A stretch of 64,000 nt of DNA from the NCBI GenBank assembly GCA_041394265.1, contig JAWKIO010000005.1:434001-498000 (forward strand), read 5' to 3'. The first letter of the stretch is position 1; every line of letters starts with the position of its first letter. Origin of the DNA: Acidimicrobiales bacterium (lineage in GTDB: Bacteria > Actinomycetota > Acidimicrobiia > Acidimicrobiales > SZUA-35). Under the pieces are notes generated by a model. The model made no database searches, was not told the origin of the DNA, and saw only the letters and a list, made by a program, of their open reading frames with translations. A program made the translations under genes and the position numbers. This document shows, one piece after another, positions 34,510 through 43,354 of the stretch.

Positions 34510-36146
34510 GCCTCGGCTGCTTCCAGTTCGGCCAGGTCGATCTTGGCGAACAGCGGCGTTGGCTTCGGGATCGGTGTGCCCGGCACGAGCTCGACTCGTT
34601 GCCACCCGTCGGGTTCCCCGAGCAGCTGGTCGAGCGTGGCCGATGAGAAGGGCAGGAAGGGGCGCATGGCCACGCGGACGCCGTTGATCGCGGCGAGCGC
34701 GACGAAGAGTTCGGTGAGCCCTTGGTCGCGGTCGGCCTTGACGGTCTTCCACGGTTCCTTGGCATTGAGGTAGGCGTTGACGGCTTGCGCTGACGACATG
34801 GCAACCCGGAGCGCGGCGCGCAGCTCGACGGCGTCGAAATGCTCGGCCGCCTCGACCAGGGCGGCGTCGACGGCGTCGAGCAACGTCTGCTCGTCGGGGC
34901 CGAAGGGGCCCGGCGTCGGGACGGCGCCCTCACCGTTCTTGTGGATCATCGACAACACCCGGTTGACGAGGTTGCCGTACGTGGCGACCAGCTCTTCGTT
35001 GATGCGCCGAGCGATCTCCTCGACCGAGATCTCGGTATCGGACTGCTCTGGCAGCGACGCCGCCAATGCGAAGCGCAGGGCATCGGGTTCGAACCGTTCG
35101 AGCCCCTGTTCGATCGTGAGGCCGATGCCGCGGCTGGCCGATGCCTTGCCACCCTTGAACGTGACGTATTGATTGGCCGGCACGTTGTCAGGCAGGTGGA
35201 GATCGCCCGCCCCCATCAGCTGGGCCGGCCAGAAGAGGCAATGGAACGGGATGTTGTCCTTGCCGATGAAGTAGACGTGATGGGCGTCGTCGTTCTCCCA
35301 CCAACGCCGCCAGGCATCAGGATCGCCCTGGCGAGTGGCCCACTCCTTCGAGGCCGACAAGTAGCCGATCACGGCGTCGTACCAGACATAGATGCGCTTG
35401 CCCGGTCCCAGGTCGTCGACCGGTAACTCGATACCCCAGTCGAGATCTCGGGTGATGGCGCGGTCTTGCAGTCCCTCCTCGGTCCAGCCGAGGGCGAAGT
35501 TCAGCACATGCGGTCGCCAGCCCTGGCGGGTCTTCAGCCAGTCCCGGACCCGATCGTTGAAGTCGGAGAACCGGTAGTAGAAGTGCTCGGTCTCACGCAG
35601 TTCGGGGGTGGCGCCGGAGATCTTCGACCGTGGATCGAGCAGTTCGGTGGCGTCGTAGGTCTTGCCGCAGTTGTCACACTGATCGCCGCGGGCGTCGGTG
35701 TAGCCACAGTTCGGGCAGGTGCCTTCGAGGTAGCGGTCGGGCAGGAACCGCTGGGCGGTCGGATCGTAGAACTGCTCGGAGACCCGCTTGTCGATATGGC
35801 CGTTCTCGAGCTGGGCGAGGAACATCTCCTGCGTGACCTGGGCATGGTTTTCGGTGCCCGTGGTGGTGTAGAGATCCCACGCGATGCCGAGTGCCTCCCA
35901 CTGTTGGAGGAACTCGTTGTGGTAGCGGTCGACGATGTCTTGCGGCGTGACGCCCTCGGCGTCGGCCCGCACCGTGATCGGGGTGCCGTGCACGTCGGAG
36001 CCCGACACCATCAGGACGTCGCGCCCCCGCATGCGCTGATGTCGGGCATAGATGTCGGCCGGCAGGTAGGCGCCGGCGACGTGACCGAGGTGGCGTGAGC
36101 CCGAGGCATAGGGCCAGGCGACAGCGACGAGAACAGGGGTACTCAT
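34506..36146 (-). CDS. metG: Methionyl-tRNA synthetase
   Basis: A 546-residue class I synthetase charging tRNA-Met. Motifs: AWPYASGSRHLGH (HIGH box), the zinc knuckle CPNCGY ... CDNCG, YVWYDAVIGYLSA, and the KMSKS loop, which here reads KASAS (FKGGKASASRGIGL). Both the Met and the second Lys of that loop are replaced. The anticodon-binding domain is complete and there is no C-terminal EMAP-like extension. The ATG at 36146 has TAGCCT eight bases upstream, suggesting leaderless translation. It is coupled to tatD. Confidence 0.94.
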   Translation of the reverse strand: MSTPVLVAVAWPYASGSRHLGHVAGAYLPADIYARHQRMRGRDVLMVSGSDVHGTPITVRADAEGVTPQDIVDRYHNEFLQQWEALGIAWDLYTTTGTENHAQVTQEMFLAQLENGHIDKRVSEQFYDPTAQRFLPDRYLEGTCPNCGYTDARGDQCDNCGKTYDATELLDPRSKISGATPELRETEHFYYRFSDFNDRVRDWLKTRQGWRPHVLNFALGWTEEGLQDRAITRDLDWGIELPVDDLGPGKRIYVWYDAVIGYLSASKEWATRQGDPDAWRRWWENDDAHHVYFIGKDNIPFHCLFWPAQLMGAGDLHLPDNVPANQYVTFKGGKASASRGIGLTIEQGLERFEPDALRFALAASLPEQSDTEISVEEIARRINEELVATYGNLVNRVLSMIHKNGEGAVPTPGPFGPDEQTLLDAVDAALVEAAEHFDAVELRAALRVAMSSAQAVNAYLNAKEPWKTVKADRDQGLTELFVALAAINGVRVAMRPFLPFSSATLDQLLGEPDGWQRVELVPGTPIPKPTPLFAKIDLAELEAAEA

Positions 36147-36154
36147 GGGGACCG

Positions 36155-36160
36155 AGGCTA
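36155..36160 (-). promoter_or_regulatory. -10 element for metG-tatD
   Basis: TAGCCT on the minus strand, eight bases before the metG ATG, with no ribosome site in between. Confidence 0.4.
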
Positions 36161-36177
36161 CCGGGTCGCCCTGCCCG

Positions 36178-37395
36178 CTAGCGGGGGATTCGCTGGTGGT
36201 CGAGGTCGAGCGACGGGGCACTGGCGGCGGTGTCGGTCAAGCGCCGCGCCGGATCGAGATGGAGGAGGCGGCGATCGCGTACCGCCTCGAGCTGGTCGAG
36301 TTGGCGCTCGAACTGACGCGATCTCGGGCCACGGAGCTCGTCAAGGGCCGCCTGCGCCGACGCCAGACCACGGTGGGCCTTGTCGACCGAGTCACCGAAG
36401 CGCTGCCACTGGTCGCGCACCCCGGCCACCGCTGCGAGGATCTCGTCGCTGCGCCGCTCGACCAGGAACGCATCGACCGATTGCCGGATCACGGCGAGCA
36501 CGGCGAACAGAGTGGTCGGGCTGCAGGGGACGACCTTCTGGGCCAGCGCAAGGTCGATCAGCTCGGGGTCGTTGTCGTGGATGAAGCCGTAGACGCTCTC
36601 GTTGGGCACGAACAGCAGGAGGTAATCGACGGTCGTGGCCGGGTCGATGTAGGAACGATCGGCCAGCTCCTTGACCCGCTGGCGAACGTCGTTGCCGAAC
36701 GCTCGGGTGCAGCGCCCGATCTCGGCGGGATCATCGGCGTCGATCGCCCGGAGGTAGTTGTCGATCGGGAACTTGACGTCCATGTGCACGAGATGACCCT
36801 TGGGCAGGAAGAACGTGTAGTCGGGCACGGTGCCGCCCTCGAGCCGTCGCTCACGAGCGAAGTTGACACCCTCGACGAACCCGGCCGCGGCCAGGACGTC
36901 GGCGGCCATTCGTTCACCCCACTGTCCTCGGGCCTTGGGCGAAGCGAGGGCCTGGCGTAGTGACTCGGTGGTATCGGCCAGGGCGCGCGTGACCGCCATG
37001 GCGGACTCGATGCCCTTGGTGAGCGTGCCCTGCTGTTCAGCTCGCTCGACCTGGAGCGACTGCACCAGGTTGGCGACCCGGTGCAGTTCGTCGGTGAGCA
37101 CCTGGACCTGGTCGCTGACCGATGCCCGCTCGCGATCGATCACGTGCTTGCCGACGCTCAGCTGATCACCGAGCTTCGACGAGGCCACCGAGATGGCGGT
37201 GTCGAGGGCCGCCTGGGACGACTCGGCTCGCTCCTGCCGCATGGCGGCAACGGCCGCCGACATGATCTGGCGACGCTCGGTATCGAGCTCGGAGCGCAGG
37301 GCCGCATCGGCGGCTCGCCGACGAGTGGCGTCGACGAGGACGCCGAGGGCGAGACCGGCACAGAACGCGGCGACGGCGACGAGGAGCAGCTGCAT
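36178..37395 (-). CDS. rmuC: RmuC-family DNA recombination protein
   Basis: A 405-residue protein. An N-terminal membrane segment (LLLVAVAAFCAGLALGVLV) is followed by a long coiled coil (residues ~25-140), then the RmuC nuclease-like domain with the ARGQWGERMAADVLAAAGF motif, TVPDYTFFLPKGHLVHMDVKFPID and LLLFVPNESVYGFIHD. RmuC limits inversions at short repeats and is linked to phage restriction in some bacteria. The gene lies just upstream of metG on the same strand. Confidence 0.92.
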   Translation of the reverse strand: MQLLLVAVAAFCAGLALGVLVDATRRRAADAALRSELDTERRQIMSAAVAAMRQERAESSQAALDTAISVASSKLGDQLSVGKHVIDRERASVSDQVQVLTDELHRVANLVQSLQVERAEQQGTLTKGIESAMAVTRALADTTESLRQALASPKARGQWGERMAADVLAAAGFVEGVNFARERRLEGGTVPDYTFFLPKGHLVHMDVKFPIDNYLRAIDADDPAEIGRCTRAFGNDVRQRVKELADRSYIDPATTVDYLLLFVPNESVYGFIHDNDPELIDLALAQKVVPCSPTTLFAVLAVIRQSVDAFLVERRSDEILAAVAGVRDQWQRFGDSVDKAHRGLASAQAALDELRGPRSRQFERQLDQLEAVRDRRLLHLDPARRLTDTAASAPSLDLDHQRIPR

Positions 37396-37485
37396 CCCCC
37401 CATCATGACAATGGGGTCTGACAGGCCTTTCCAGGCTGCTGTCGGTGGTCGGCCACCCACCACGATGGCCGAACTCTCGGCTGGT

Positions 37486-37761
37486 TCAGGTGAGTGGTGG
37501 GAGGTCGCCGAAGTCGAGGTCGAGCGGCTGCCCCGACGACGCTGCGGCTTCGGCCACCTCTTCCTGCTGTTTGTCGAACCCGAGGGCCTCGGAGATGCCG
37601 ACCATGGCCGCCATCACGATCGATCCGTTCGCCCGACCGCCCGGCCGCGGCGGGAGGGTCACCGGCACCGTGCGCTCGCTGTCCTCACCGTTCGGCTCGC
37701 GGCCCTCGACAGGGCGGTCGTCCTCACCGTTTCCACCGTCGGCTGACCGGGCCGCCACCAC
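37486..37761 (-). CDS. Small hypothetical protein coupled to the enoyl-CoA hydratase
   Basis: Not recognised. It has 91 residues: an acidic, disordered N-terminal half (GNGEDDRPVEGREPNGEDSE) and a C-terminal part with a short hydrophobic helix (GSIVMAAMVGISEALGF) and an acidic end (LDLDFGDLPPL). The GTG start lies one base after the hydratase stop, strong support for a real, co-translated gene. The domain around MVGISEALGFDKQQEE may be a short docking helix. It could be an assembly or regulatory subunit; nothing more can be said. Confidence 0.5.
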   Translation of the reverse strand: MVAARSADGGNGEDDRPVEGREPNGEDSERTVPVTLPPRPGGRANGSIVMAAMVGISEALGFDKQQEEVAEAAASSGQPLDLDFGDLPPLT

Positions 37762-37762
37762 G

Positions 37763-38596
37763 TCAGCTCCCCTGGAAGTTCGGGCTGCGCTTCTCGACGA
37801 AGGCGGCCGCCGCTTCTCGATGATCGGCCGTGCTCATGGTGCGGACCATAGCGGCGGCCTCCGCGTCGAGGGCTTCGGCCAGGCCGACACGAAGCGCACG
37901 GTTGATGTTCTCCTTCATGTACCGCTGGGCGATCGGCGCACGCTCGGCCAGCGAGCGGCAATAGTCGAGCGCCGCCTCGGCGAACCCGTCGTCGGGCAGG
38001 ACCTCGTTGACGATGCCCAGCTCCTTCGCTTCGGTCGCGCTCAGTCGGGGCGACGTGAAGTAGAGCTCCTTGGCCTTCGCCGGTCCAAGCAGCTGGGTGA
38101 GGAACCAGCTGCCGCCGAAGTCGCCCGATGCCCCGACGTTGGCGAAGGCGGTGACGATGATGGCCCGCTCGGCGGCGATGCGGAGATCGGCCGACAGAGC
38201 GATCGACATGCCTGCTCCCGCCGCAGCACCGGGCAGCGCAGCGATGACCGGTTTGGGGAACTCGTGGAGGGTGAGTGACACCTGCTTCTGCCGCATCCGA
38301 AGGTTGGCCACGCCGTCCTCCAATGACACCGAGGCTCGGGCCCCCGAGGAGTTGTTCTCGTGCATGCCCTTCACGTCGCCGCCGGCGCAGAATGCACCAC
38401 CGTTGCCGGTGACCATGACCACTCGCACGTTGGGGTCGTCACGCATGATCGGAAGTGCCGCCGCGAACCCGGCGTAGATCGCATCGGACAGGGCGTTGCG
38501 GCGGTCGGGTCGGTTGAAGGTGATCACCCCCACGTGGCCGTCGATGTGGGCGAGCAGGTCGTCCGAGCCGGTGTCGATGCTGATGATGTCGGTCAT
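37763..38596 (-). CDS. Enoyl-CoA hydratase/isomerase family protein
   Basis: A 277-residue crotonase-fold protein. Oxyanion-hole stretches are NGGAFCAGGDVKGM and ALPGAAAGAGMSIALSADLRIA. The active-site helix region (ANVGASGDFGGSWFLTQLLG) has Asp/Gly where classic hydratases have Glu, as in many divergent ECH proteins. The ATG at 38596 has AAGGGG eight bases upstream. It is co-transcribed with the downstream 91-residue gene. The reaction could be hydration, isomerisation or hydrolysis. Confidence 0.88.
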   Translation of the reverse strand: MTDIISIDTGSDDLLAHIDGHVGVITFNRPDRRNALSDAIYAGFAAALPIMRDDPNVRVVMVTGNGGAFCAGGDVKGMHENNSSGARASVSLEDGVANLRMRQKQVSLTLHEFPKPVIAALPGAAAGAGMSIALSADLRIAAERAIIVTAFANVGASGDFGGSWFLTQLLGPAKAKELYFTSPRLSATEAKELGIVNEVLPDDGFAEAALDYCRSLAERAPIAQRYMKENINRALRVGLAEALDAEAAAMVRTMSTADHREAAAAFVEKRSPNFQGS

Positions 38597-38684
38597 GGGG
38601 TCCCCTTCGGCGATGTCGCCCCAGCTTCGTGCCACCGCGCCACCGGCGCAAGATGACCCAGCGCCATCGGCGAAGCCACAACCA

Positions 38685-38790
38685 AGCTCCGGGGTTCCGT
38701 CCAATCCGGCACAACCTCCGGGGTTGCGTACCGCTGGGCGAACGCAGCCCCGGAGGTTTGTCTGAAATGGACGCTGACCCGGAGGTTCGT
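38685..38790. repeat. Nested inverted repeats in a divergent intergenic region
   Basis: A 17-base arm at 38713-38729 (AACCTCCGGGGTTGCGT) pairs with 38742-38758 (ACGCAGCCCCGGAGGTT) with one mismatch and a 12-base loop. A further direct copy of the core CTCCGGGGTT lies at 38687, and an inverted partial copy CCCGGAGGTT lies near 38778. The 279-base gap 38597-38875 holds no gene; apart from this repeat block and the DUF2071 promoter nothing else was seen in it. Confidence 0.7.
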
Positions 38791-38863
38791 GAGGGAGGAA
38801 GAACAGTGGAGGCCGGGCGAAGGGCCCGATCGCCCGACCTCGCGACCGCCTGTCGACGTGGCG

Positions 38864-38869
38864 TACGCT
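38864..38869 (+). promoter_or_regulatory. -10 element for the DUF2071 gene
   Basis: TACGCT lies exactly six bases before the ATG at 38876, the spacing expected if transcription starts at the A of ATG. Confidence 0.55.
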
Positions 38870-38875
38870 CGTTCC

Positions 38876-39637
38876 ATGTCGAGCGACGGCACCGGGATCG
38901 TTGACGCTGCCAACGAGATCGGCGGGCACTGCCCGCACGAGATTCGCCACGAGGTCATGCACATGTGGTGGGAGGACCTCACGTTCCTCCACTACGAGAT
39001 CGACCCCCGGCAGGTGCAGGCCATCCTGCCGGACGGATTGCGGGTCGACACACTGCACGGTGTCACGTGGGTGGCGCTCGTCCCGTTCGACATGCGAGTC
39101 GGCCTGCCCGGTGGGTGGCAGCTCCCTCGGGTCGGCCACTTCCGGGAGACCAACGTGCGGGTCTACGTGGTCGACCGTGCTGGGCGGCGCGGCGTGTGGT
39201 TCTCCTCGCTCGAGGCCAGCGATCCGCTGGCGGTCGTCACCGCTCGAGCCACCTACGGTCTCCCCTACTTCTGGGCCGACATGTCGATCGAACGAAGCGG
39301 CACCAAGATCACCTACGAATCGCGACGCCGACGCCCCGGACCGAAGGGAGCCCGCCATCGTTCGGTCGTCCGGGCGGGAGCGAGCATCCCCTCGGCCGAG
39401 GTCAGCGAGGTCGAGCACTTCCTCACGGCACGATGGGGCCTGTTCTCCCAGTGGCGTGGGCGCCTGGTCTACGCGCCGGTCGAGCACGACCCGTGGCCGC
39501 TCCACCGGGCCGAGTTGCTCGAGCTCGACGACGAGCTGCTCGCCGTGGCGAAGCTGTCACCCGAGACCGACGTCCAACCCCTCGTGCACTGGACCCCGGG
39601 CACCTCGATCCGGATCGGCCGGCCACGCTTCGTCTGA
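38876..39637 (+). CDS. DUF2071 (YqjF-like) family protein
   Basis: A 253-residue protein of DUF2071, related in fold to acetoacetate decarboxylase but of unknown function. Family features: MHMWWEDLTFLHYEIDPRQVQAILPDGLRVDT near the start, WVALVPFDMRV, FRETNVRVYVVDRAGRRGVWFSSLEA, and a C-terminal FLTARWGLFSQWRGRLVYAPVEHDPWPLHRAEL. It is transcribed on its own from a promoter that appears leaderless. It is separated from the enoyl-CoA hydratase gene by the repeat-rich gap. Confidence 0.82.
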   Translation: MSSDGTGIVDAANEIGGHCPHEIRHEVMHMWWEDLTFLHYEIDPRQVQAILPDGLRVDTLHGVTWVALVPFDMRVGLPGGWQLPRVGHFRETNVRVYVVDRAGRRGVWFSSLEASDPLAVVTARATYGLPYFWADMSIERSGTKITYESRRRRPGPKGARHRSVVRAGASIPSAEVSEVEHFLTARWGLFSQWRGRLVYAPVEHDPWPLHRAELLELDDELLAVAKLSPETDVQPLVHWTPGTSIRIGRPRFV

Positions 39638-39712
39638 CAGCGCCACCGCCCGGCGTCACGCCGAACCCATCACCATTCGTGTCGCTCACCTCACAGGTGA
39701 CAGCATGGGCCG

Positions 39713-40663
39713 ATGCCGTTGATGCCCGATGTTGCCGCCGTCCTCGAAGCACTCGCCGCCCTGAACGCGCCTCCCCTCAGTTCCGGCACCCCCGAGCAAG
39801 CCAGGATCAACTACTCGAAGGCACCCAAGCCCGCCGGTGATCCGGTGGCGAACGTCGAGGACCGCACGATTCCGGGACCCGACGGCGAGCTTCCCGTCCG
39901 GATCTACTGGCCCGAGCCCGACACCGACGCCGCCACGGTTCCGCCGGTGATTGCCTTCTTCCACGGCGGCGGCTGGGTGCTCTCGAACATCGCCGGCCAC
40001 GACAGCCTGGCTCGCCGTATCACCACTCGGACCGGGGGCATCGTGATGTCGGTCGACTACCGCCTCGCCCCCGAGCATCCGTTTCCCGCACCGCACGACG
40101 ATTGCTGGGCCGCCACGCAATGGCTCGCCGAACATGCCGCCGAACTCGGCGGCGACCCCGATCTCGTGATGATCGCCGGCGACTCGGCGGGCGGGAATCT
40201 TGCCGCCGGTGTTGCGCTCCGGGCTCGCGATGAGGGCCTGGCACTCGCCGCCCAGCTGCTCATCTACCCATGTGTCGACACCGACTTCGAGCGGCCGTCG
40301 ATGATCGACAACGCCACCGGGTATTTCCTCGACACCACCGACATGGTGTGGTTCTGGGATCAGTTCGTGCCCGCCGACCAGCGCTCGAATCCCTACGCCG
40401 TACCCATGCGGGCCGACGACGTGTCCGGGCTGGCGCCCGCCCTGATCCAGACCGCCGAGTACGACCCGCTACGCGACGAGGGCGAGGCGTGGGCTGCTCG
40501 TCTGAACGAGGCCGGTGTCGAGGTCGAGGTGACCCGATACGACGGGGTCGTCCACGGCTTCGTGAGCCGGTGGGAGCAGATGGCACGAGCGCTCGACGCC
40601 CACGATCAGATCGGCCGCTTCGTCCGCGACCGTTCGACCCCCGCGTCGCCGGCCACGCCCTGA
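39713..40663 (+). CDS. Alpha/beta-hydrolase, hormone-sensitive lipase family
   Basis: A 316-residue esterase/lipase. Motifs: oxyanion HGGGW, nucleophile Ser in GDSAGGN, acid Asp in AEYDPLRDEG and the histidine in VVHGF, all spaced as in bacterial HSL (family IV) enzymes. The N-terminal helical cap is present (MPDVAAVLEALAALNAP). No signal peptide, so cytoplasmic. It probably hydrolyses short acyl esters. An ATG at 39722 is an alternative start; no strong ribosome site is present. Confidence 0.92.
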   Translation: MPLMPDVAAVLEALAALNAPPLSSGTPEQARINYSKAPKPAGDPVANVEDRTIPGPDGELPVRIYWPEPDTDAATVPPVIAFFHGGGWVLSNIAGHDSLARRITTRTGGIVMSVDYRLAPEHPFPAPHDDCWAATQWLAEHAAELGGDPDLVMIAGDSAGGNLAAGVALRARDEGLALAAQLLIYPCVDTDFERPSMIDNATGYFLDTTDMVWFWDQFVPADQRSNPYAVPMRADDVSGLAPALIQTAEYDPLRDEGEAWAARLNEAGVEVEVTRYDGVVHGFVSRWEQMARALDAHDQIGRFVRDRSTPASPATP

Positions 40664-40688
40664 TCCGAGGCTCTGGAAGCGTCGGCGG

Positions 40689-41219
40689 CTACTTGATGAA
40701 GCGAATGGTGAGCGGATAGCGGTAGTACTCGCCCTTGTTGGCCTTCACCGCCCCGACGACATGCAGTGCGAGCACGCCGAGCGCCAGGAACGGCATCAGG
40801 ATGAAGAGGAAGATCCCGACGATCACGAACACCAGGATGAACGAGACGATCGCGTAGGCGGTGAAGTAGATCGCCATCGAGATCGAGAAGTTCAGTGCCT
40901 CGGCCGCCTGGTCACGCACGAACGGCGACTCGTCCTTCTTGACGAGGTAGATGATCAACGGACCGATGAGCGAGGCCACGATCCCGAGGAGGTGGGCGAT
41001 CATCGCCATCGATCGCTCGTCGGAGGACGGGAACGCGCCCACGGCCGAGCCCGATGGTGCGGCAGCAGCGCCATACGCGCCCATCGGTGCGTAGCCGGCG
41101 GGAGCAGCGTTTGCGCCGGGAGCGAAGTGCTCCGTCCAGGCGGTGCCGTCCCAGTACCGCTGTCGGCCGTCGTCGGTTGGATACCAGCCGGCAGGAGCGC
41201 CGGTTCCCTCGTTGGTCAT
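40689..41219 (-). CDS. DUF2510-DUF4870 membrane protein
   Basis: A 176-residue protein. An N-terminal DUF2510 motif (PAGWYPTDDGRQRYWDGTAWTEHF) and a Gly/Ala/Pro linker lead to a DUF4870 (Tic20-like) membrane domain with about three segments (AHLLGIVASLIGPLIIYLV; FTAYAIVSFILVFVIVGIFLFIL; FLALGVLALHVVGAV) and a conserved FVRDQAAEALNF loop. The pairing is common in actinobacteria and of unknown role. TACAAC lies six bases before ATG, a weaker version of the leaderless arrangement. It converges with the esterase gene. Confidence 0.85.
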   Translation of the reverse strand: MTNEGTGAPAGWYPTDDGRQRYWDGTAWTEHFAPGANAAPAGYAPMGAYGAAAAPSGSAVGAFPSSDERSMAMIAHLLGIVASLIGPLIIYLVKKDESPFVRDQAAEALNFSISMAIYFTAYAIVSFILVFVIVGIFLFILMPFLALGVLALHVVGAVKANKGEYYRYPLTIRFIK

Positions 41220-41296
41220 GGTGCACGTTGTAGCACTGCTCGGTCGCCCATGACGGGAGTGACGATGCCCAGGCGCCGAGCTCCGTTGCTCGAGCG

Positions 41297-43354
41297 TCAG
41301 CGCGGACGGATCGTGACGGCGTTGTCGTGGTAGACCGCGCCCCGGCCCATGTCGGAGTCCTGCTCCCGCACCGTGGCGTTCAGACCCTGTCGCCACCATC
41401 CCTTGGTGGTGGCCGCCAGCCCCGGCCGGATCCGGTCGTCGACCCGCACCACGGCCTCGTACGTGCCGCGCTGGTTCTCGATCACGATCGGCTGCCCGTC
41501 GACCAGACCGTCACGCTCGGCGTCGTCGGGGTGGACGCTGACCGGCGGCGCAACGGTGCGACCAAGGTTCACGGCGGTGCCGGCGAACACCGAGTTGATG
41601 TGCCACTCGCTCGCCGGCGACACCAGGCGGTAACGACCGGGCTCCGGCTCGCCGGTGGTTTCGGCCGCCGGGAGGTAGTGGGGCACCCGGCCCTGACCGT
41701 CGGCCTCGGCTCGAGAACTTGCGAACTCGAAGCGTCGACTGGCGGTCTTGAATCCGTCGGCGAACGGACGGAACGGTGAGGAGTCCGGGACCCGGACCCA
41801 GCCGTCGCTCCGGAGTCGCTCGAGGGTGATGCCGGCCTCTCGGTAGGCGTCGGTGTCGAGCAGGGAGGCCGCGATCTCGAGGTCGCTCAGATGCAGTTCG
41901 GGATCATCGAGCCCCATCGCCGTTGCCAGCCGGCGGAAGATCTCGGTGTGCGGAAGACAGCTGCCGGGCGCCTCGACGGCGGGCTCGTTCCAGTTGAGGT
42001 AGAGGTGGGCGAACGAGTCGTGCAGTTCGAACTGTTCGTGCTGCATGGTGGAGGGCAACAGCAGGTCGGCGTAGTCGGCCGTCTCGGTCTGATAGAGATC
42101 GATCACCACGGTGAAGAGGTCCTCGCGTTCGAGTCCCCGTCGCACCAGTTCGAGCTCGGGGTTGGACACCATGGGGTTGGCGCCGTAGAACACAATCGCC
42201 TCGACCGGTGGGTCGTCGAGCGAGGCCAGGTTCTTGCCGAGGTTGGTGGTGGCGAGCAGGCGGGGACGTTTCCCCACCGGAGCGTTCGAGGTGAACGGCG
42301 CCAACTGGTAGCCGTCGCCGGTGCTGTACACCAAGCCGCCACCCGACCGACCGTAGGCACCGAGGATGGCGGGGAGACACGACACCACCCGAGCCGCCTG
42401 GCCACCGCCGGCATGGCGCTGCATGCCCTGGCCGAGCTTGCAGCACAGTGGTCCTCGACCCTCGTCGCCCACCGTCTCGCCAAGGAGCGCCACCAACGAC
42501 CGGATCGCGTCGGGATCGATGCCGGTCACCTCGGCCGTGCGCTCGATCGTCCACTCCCCCAGCGATCCGGCGAACTCGTCGAAGCCGGCGGTCTGGTCGC
42601 CGATGAATGCCTTGTCGACGTGACCGTCGTCGATCAGCGCCTTGCAGAGGCCGAGAGCCAGCGCGCCATCGGTTCCGGGAATGGGGGCCAGGTGACGGTC
42701 GGCCCGCTGCGCGGTGCGGTTGTTGATCGGATCGATCACCACCACCTCGGCACCATTCACCCGGGCTTGTTCGACGAAGGGCCACCAGTGCTGGTTGGAC
42801 ACGAGCGTGTTCGAGCCCCAGATCAGCACGACACCGGCGTCGACCACCTCCTCGGGGTCAAGCCCCGCTGCCGTTCCCGTGGTGTAGCCGAGGCCCACAT
42901 GGCCGCTGATCGAGCAGATCGAGATCTGATGATTGCTGGCGCCCAGGTGCTGCCACAAACGGCGCGGCCCGGCCGACCCGTGGATCCATCCCACGTTGCC
43001 GGTGCCAGGGAACGGCCAGATCGCTTCGCCGCCCGAAGCCTCGATGATGGCGCCGAAGCGCTCCGCCATCTCGGCGATGGCGTCGTCCCACGAGATCGGC
43101 TCGAACCGGCCTTCGCCCTTCGCCCCGACCCGACGCATCGGGTGGAGGAGACGGCCAGGGTCGGCGGCGAAGTCGAGCCACGGGTTGACCTTCTTGCAGA
43201 GACCGCCCCGGGTGAACGGATGTTCGGGATTGCCTCGGAGTTTGGTTGCCCGGCCATCGGCGTCGACGGTCACCAGCCAGCTACAGGCGTCAGGGCAGTC
43301 GAGCGGACAGGCGCCGTGGACAACTCGCTCGGTTGCCGATGCGGTCGTGCTCAT
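41297..43354 (-). CDS. Molybdopterin oxidoreductase (DMSO reductase family)
   Basis: A 685-residue catalytic subunit with an N-terminal [4Fe-4S] motif (CPLDCPDAC followed by GGLCKKV) and the bis-MGD folds (IWGSNTLVSNQHWW, VVVIDPINNRTAQRAD, FYGANPMVSNPELE). The C-terminal dinucleotide-binding domain is intact (YRLVSPASEWHINSVF). There is no twin-arginine signal, so it should be cytoplasmic. No electron-transfer or membrane subunit is adjacent. Similar stand-alone enzymes in actinobacteria are annotated as formate dehydrogenase- or BisC-like; the substrate is unknown. It overlaps hslR by four bases. Confidence 0.9.
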   Translation of the reverse strand: MSTTASATERVVHGACPLDCPDACSWLVTVDADGRATKLRGNPEHPFTRGGLCKKVNPWLDFAADPGRLLHPMRRVGAKGEGRFEPISWDDAIAEMAERFGAIIEASGGEAIWPFPGTGNVGWIHGSAGPRRLWQHLGASNHQISICSISGHVGLGYTTGTAAGLDPEEVVDAGVVLIWGSNTLVSNQHWWPFVEQARVNGAEVVVIDPINNRTAQRADRHLAPIPGTDGALALGLCKALIDDGHVDKAFIGDQTAGFDEFAGSLGEWTIERTAEVTGIDPDAIRSLVALLGETVGDEGRGPLCCKLGQGMQRHAGGGQAARVVSCLPAILGAYGRSGGGLVYSTGDGYQLAPFTSNAPVGKRPRLLATTNLGKNLASLDDPPVEAIVFYGANPMVSNPELELVRRGLEREDLFTVVIDLYQTETADYADLLLPSTMQHEQFELHDSFAHLYLNWNEPAVEAPGSCLPHTEIFRRLATAMGLDDPELHLSDLEIAASLLDTDAYREAGITLERLRSDGWVRVPDSSPFRPFADGFKTASRRFEFASSRAEADGQGRVPHYLPAAETTGEPEPGRYRLVSPASEWHINSVFAGTAVNLGRTVAPPVSVHPDDAERDGLVDGQPIVIENQRGTYEAVVRVDDRIRPGLAATTKGWWRQGLNATVREQDSDMGRGAVYHDNAVTIRPR

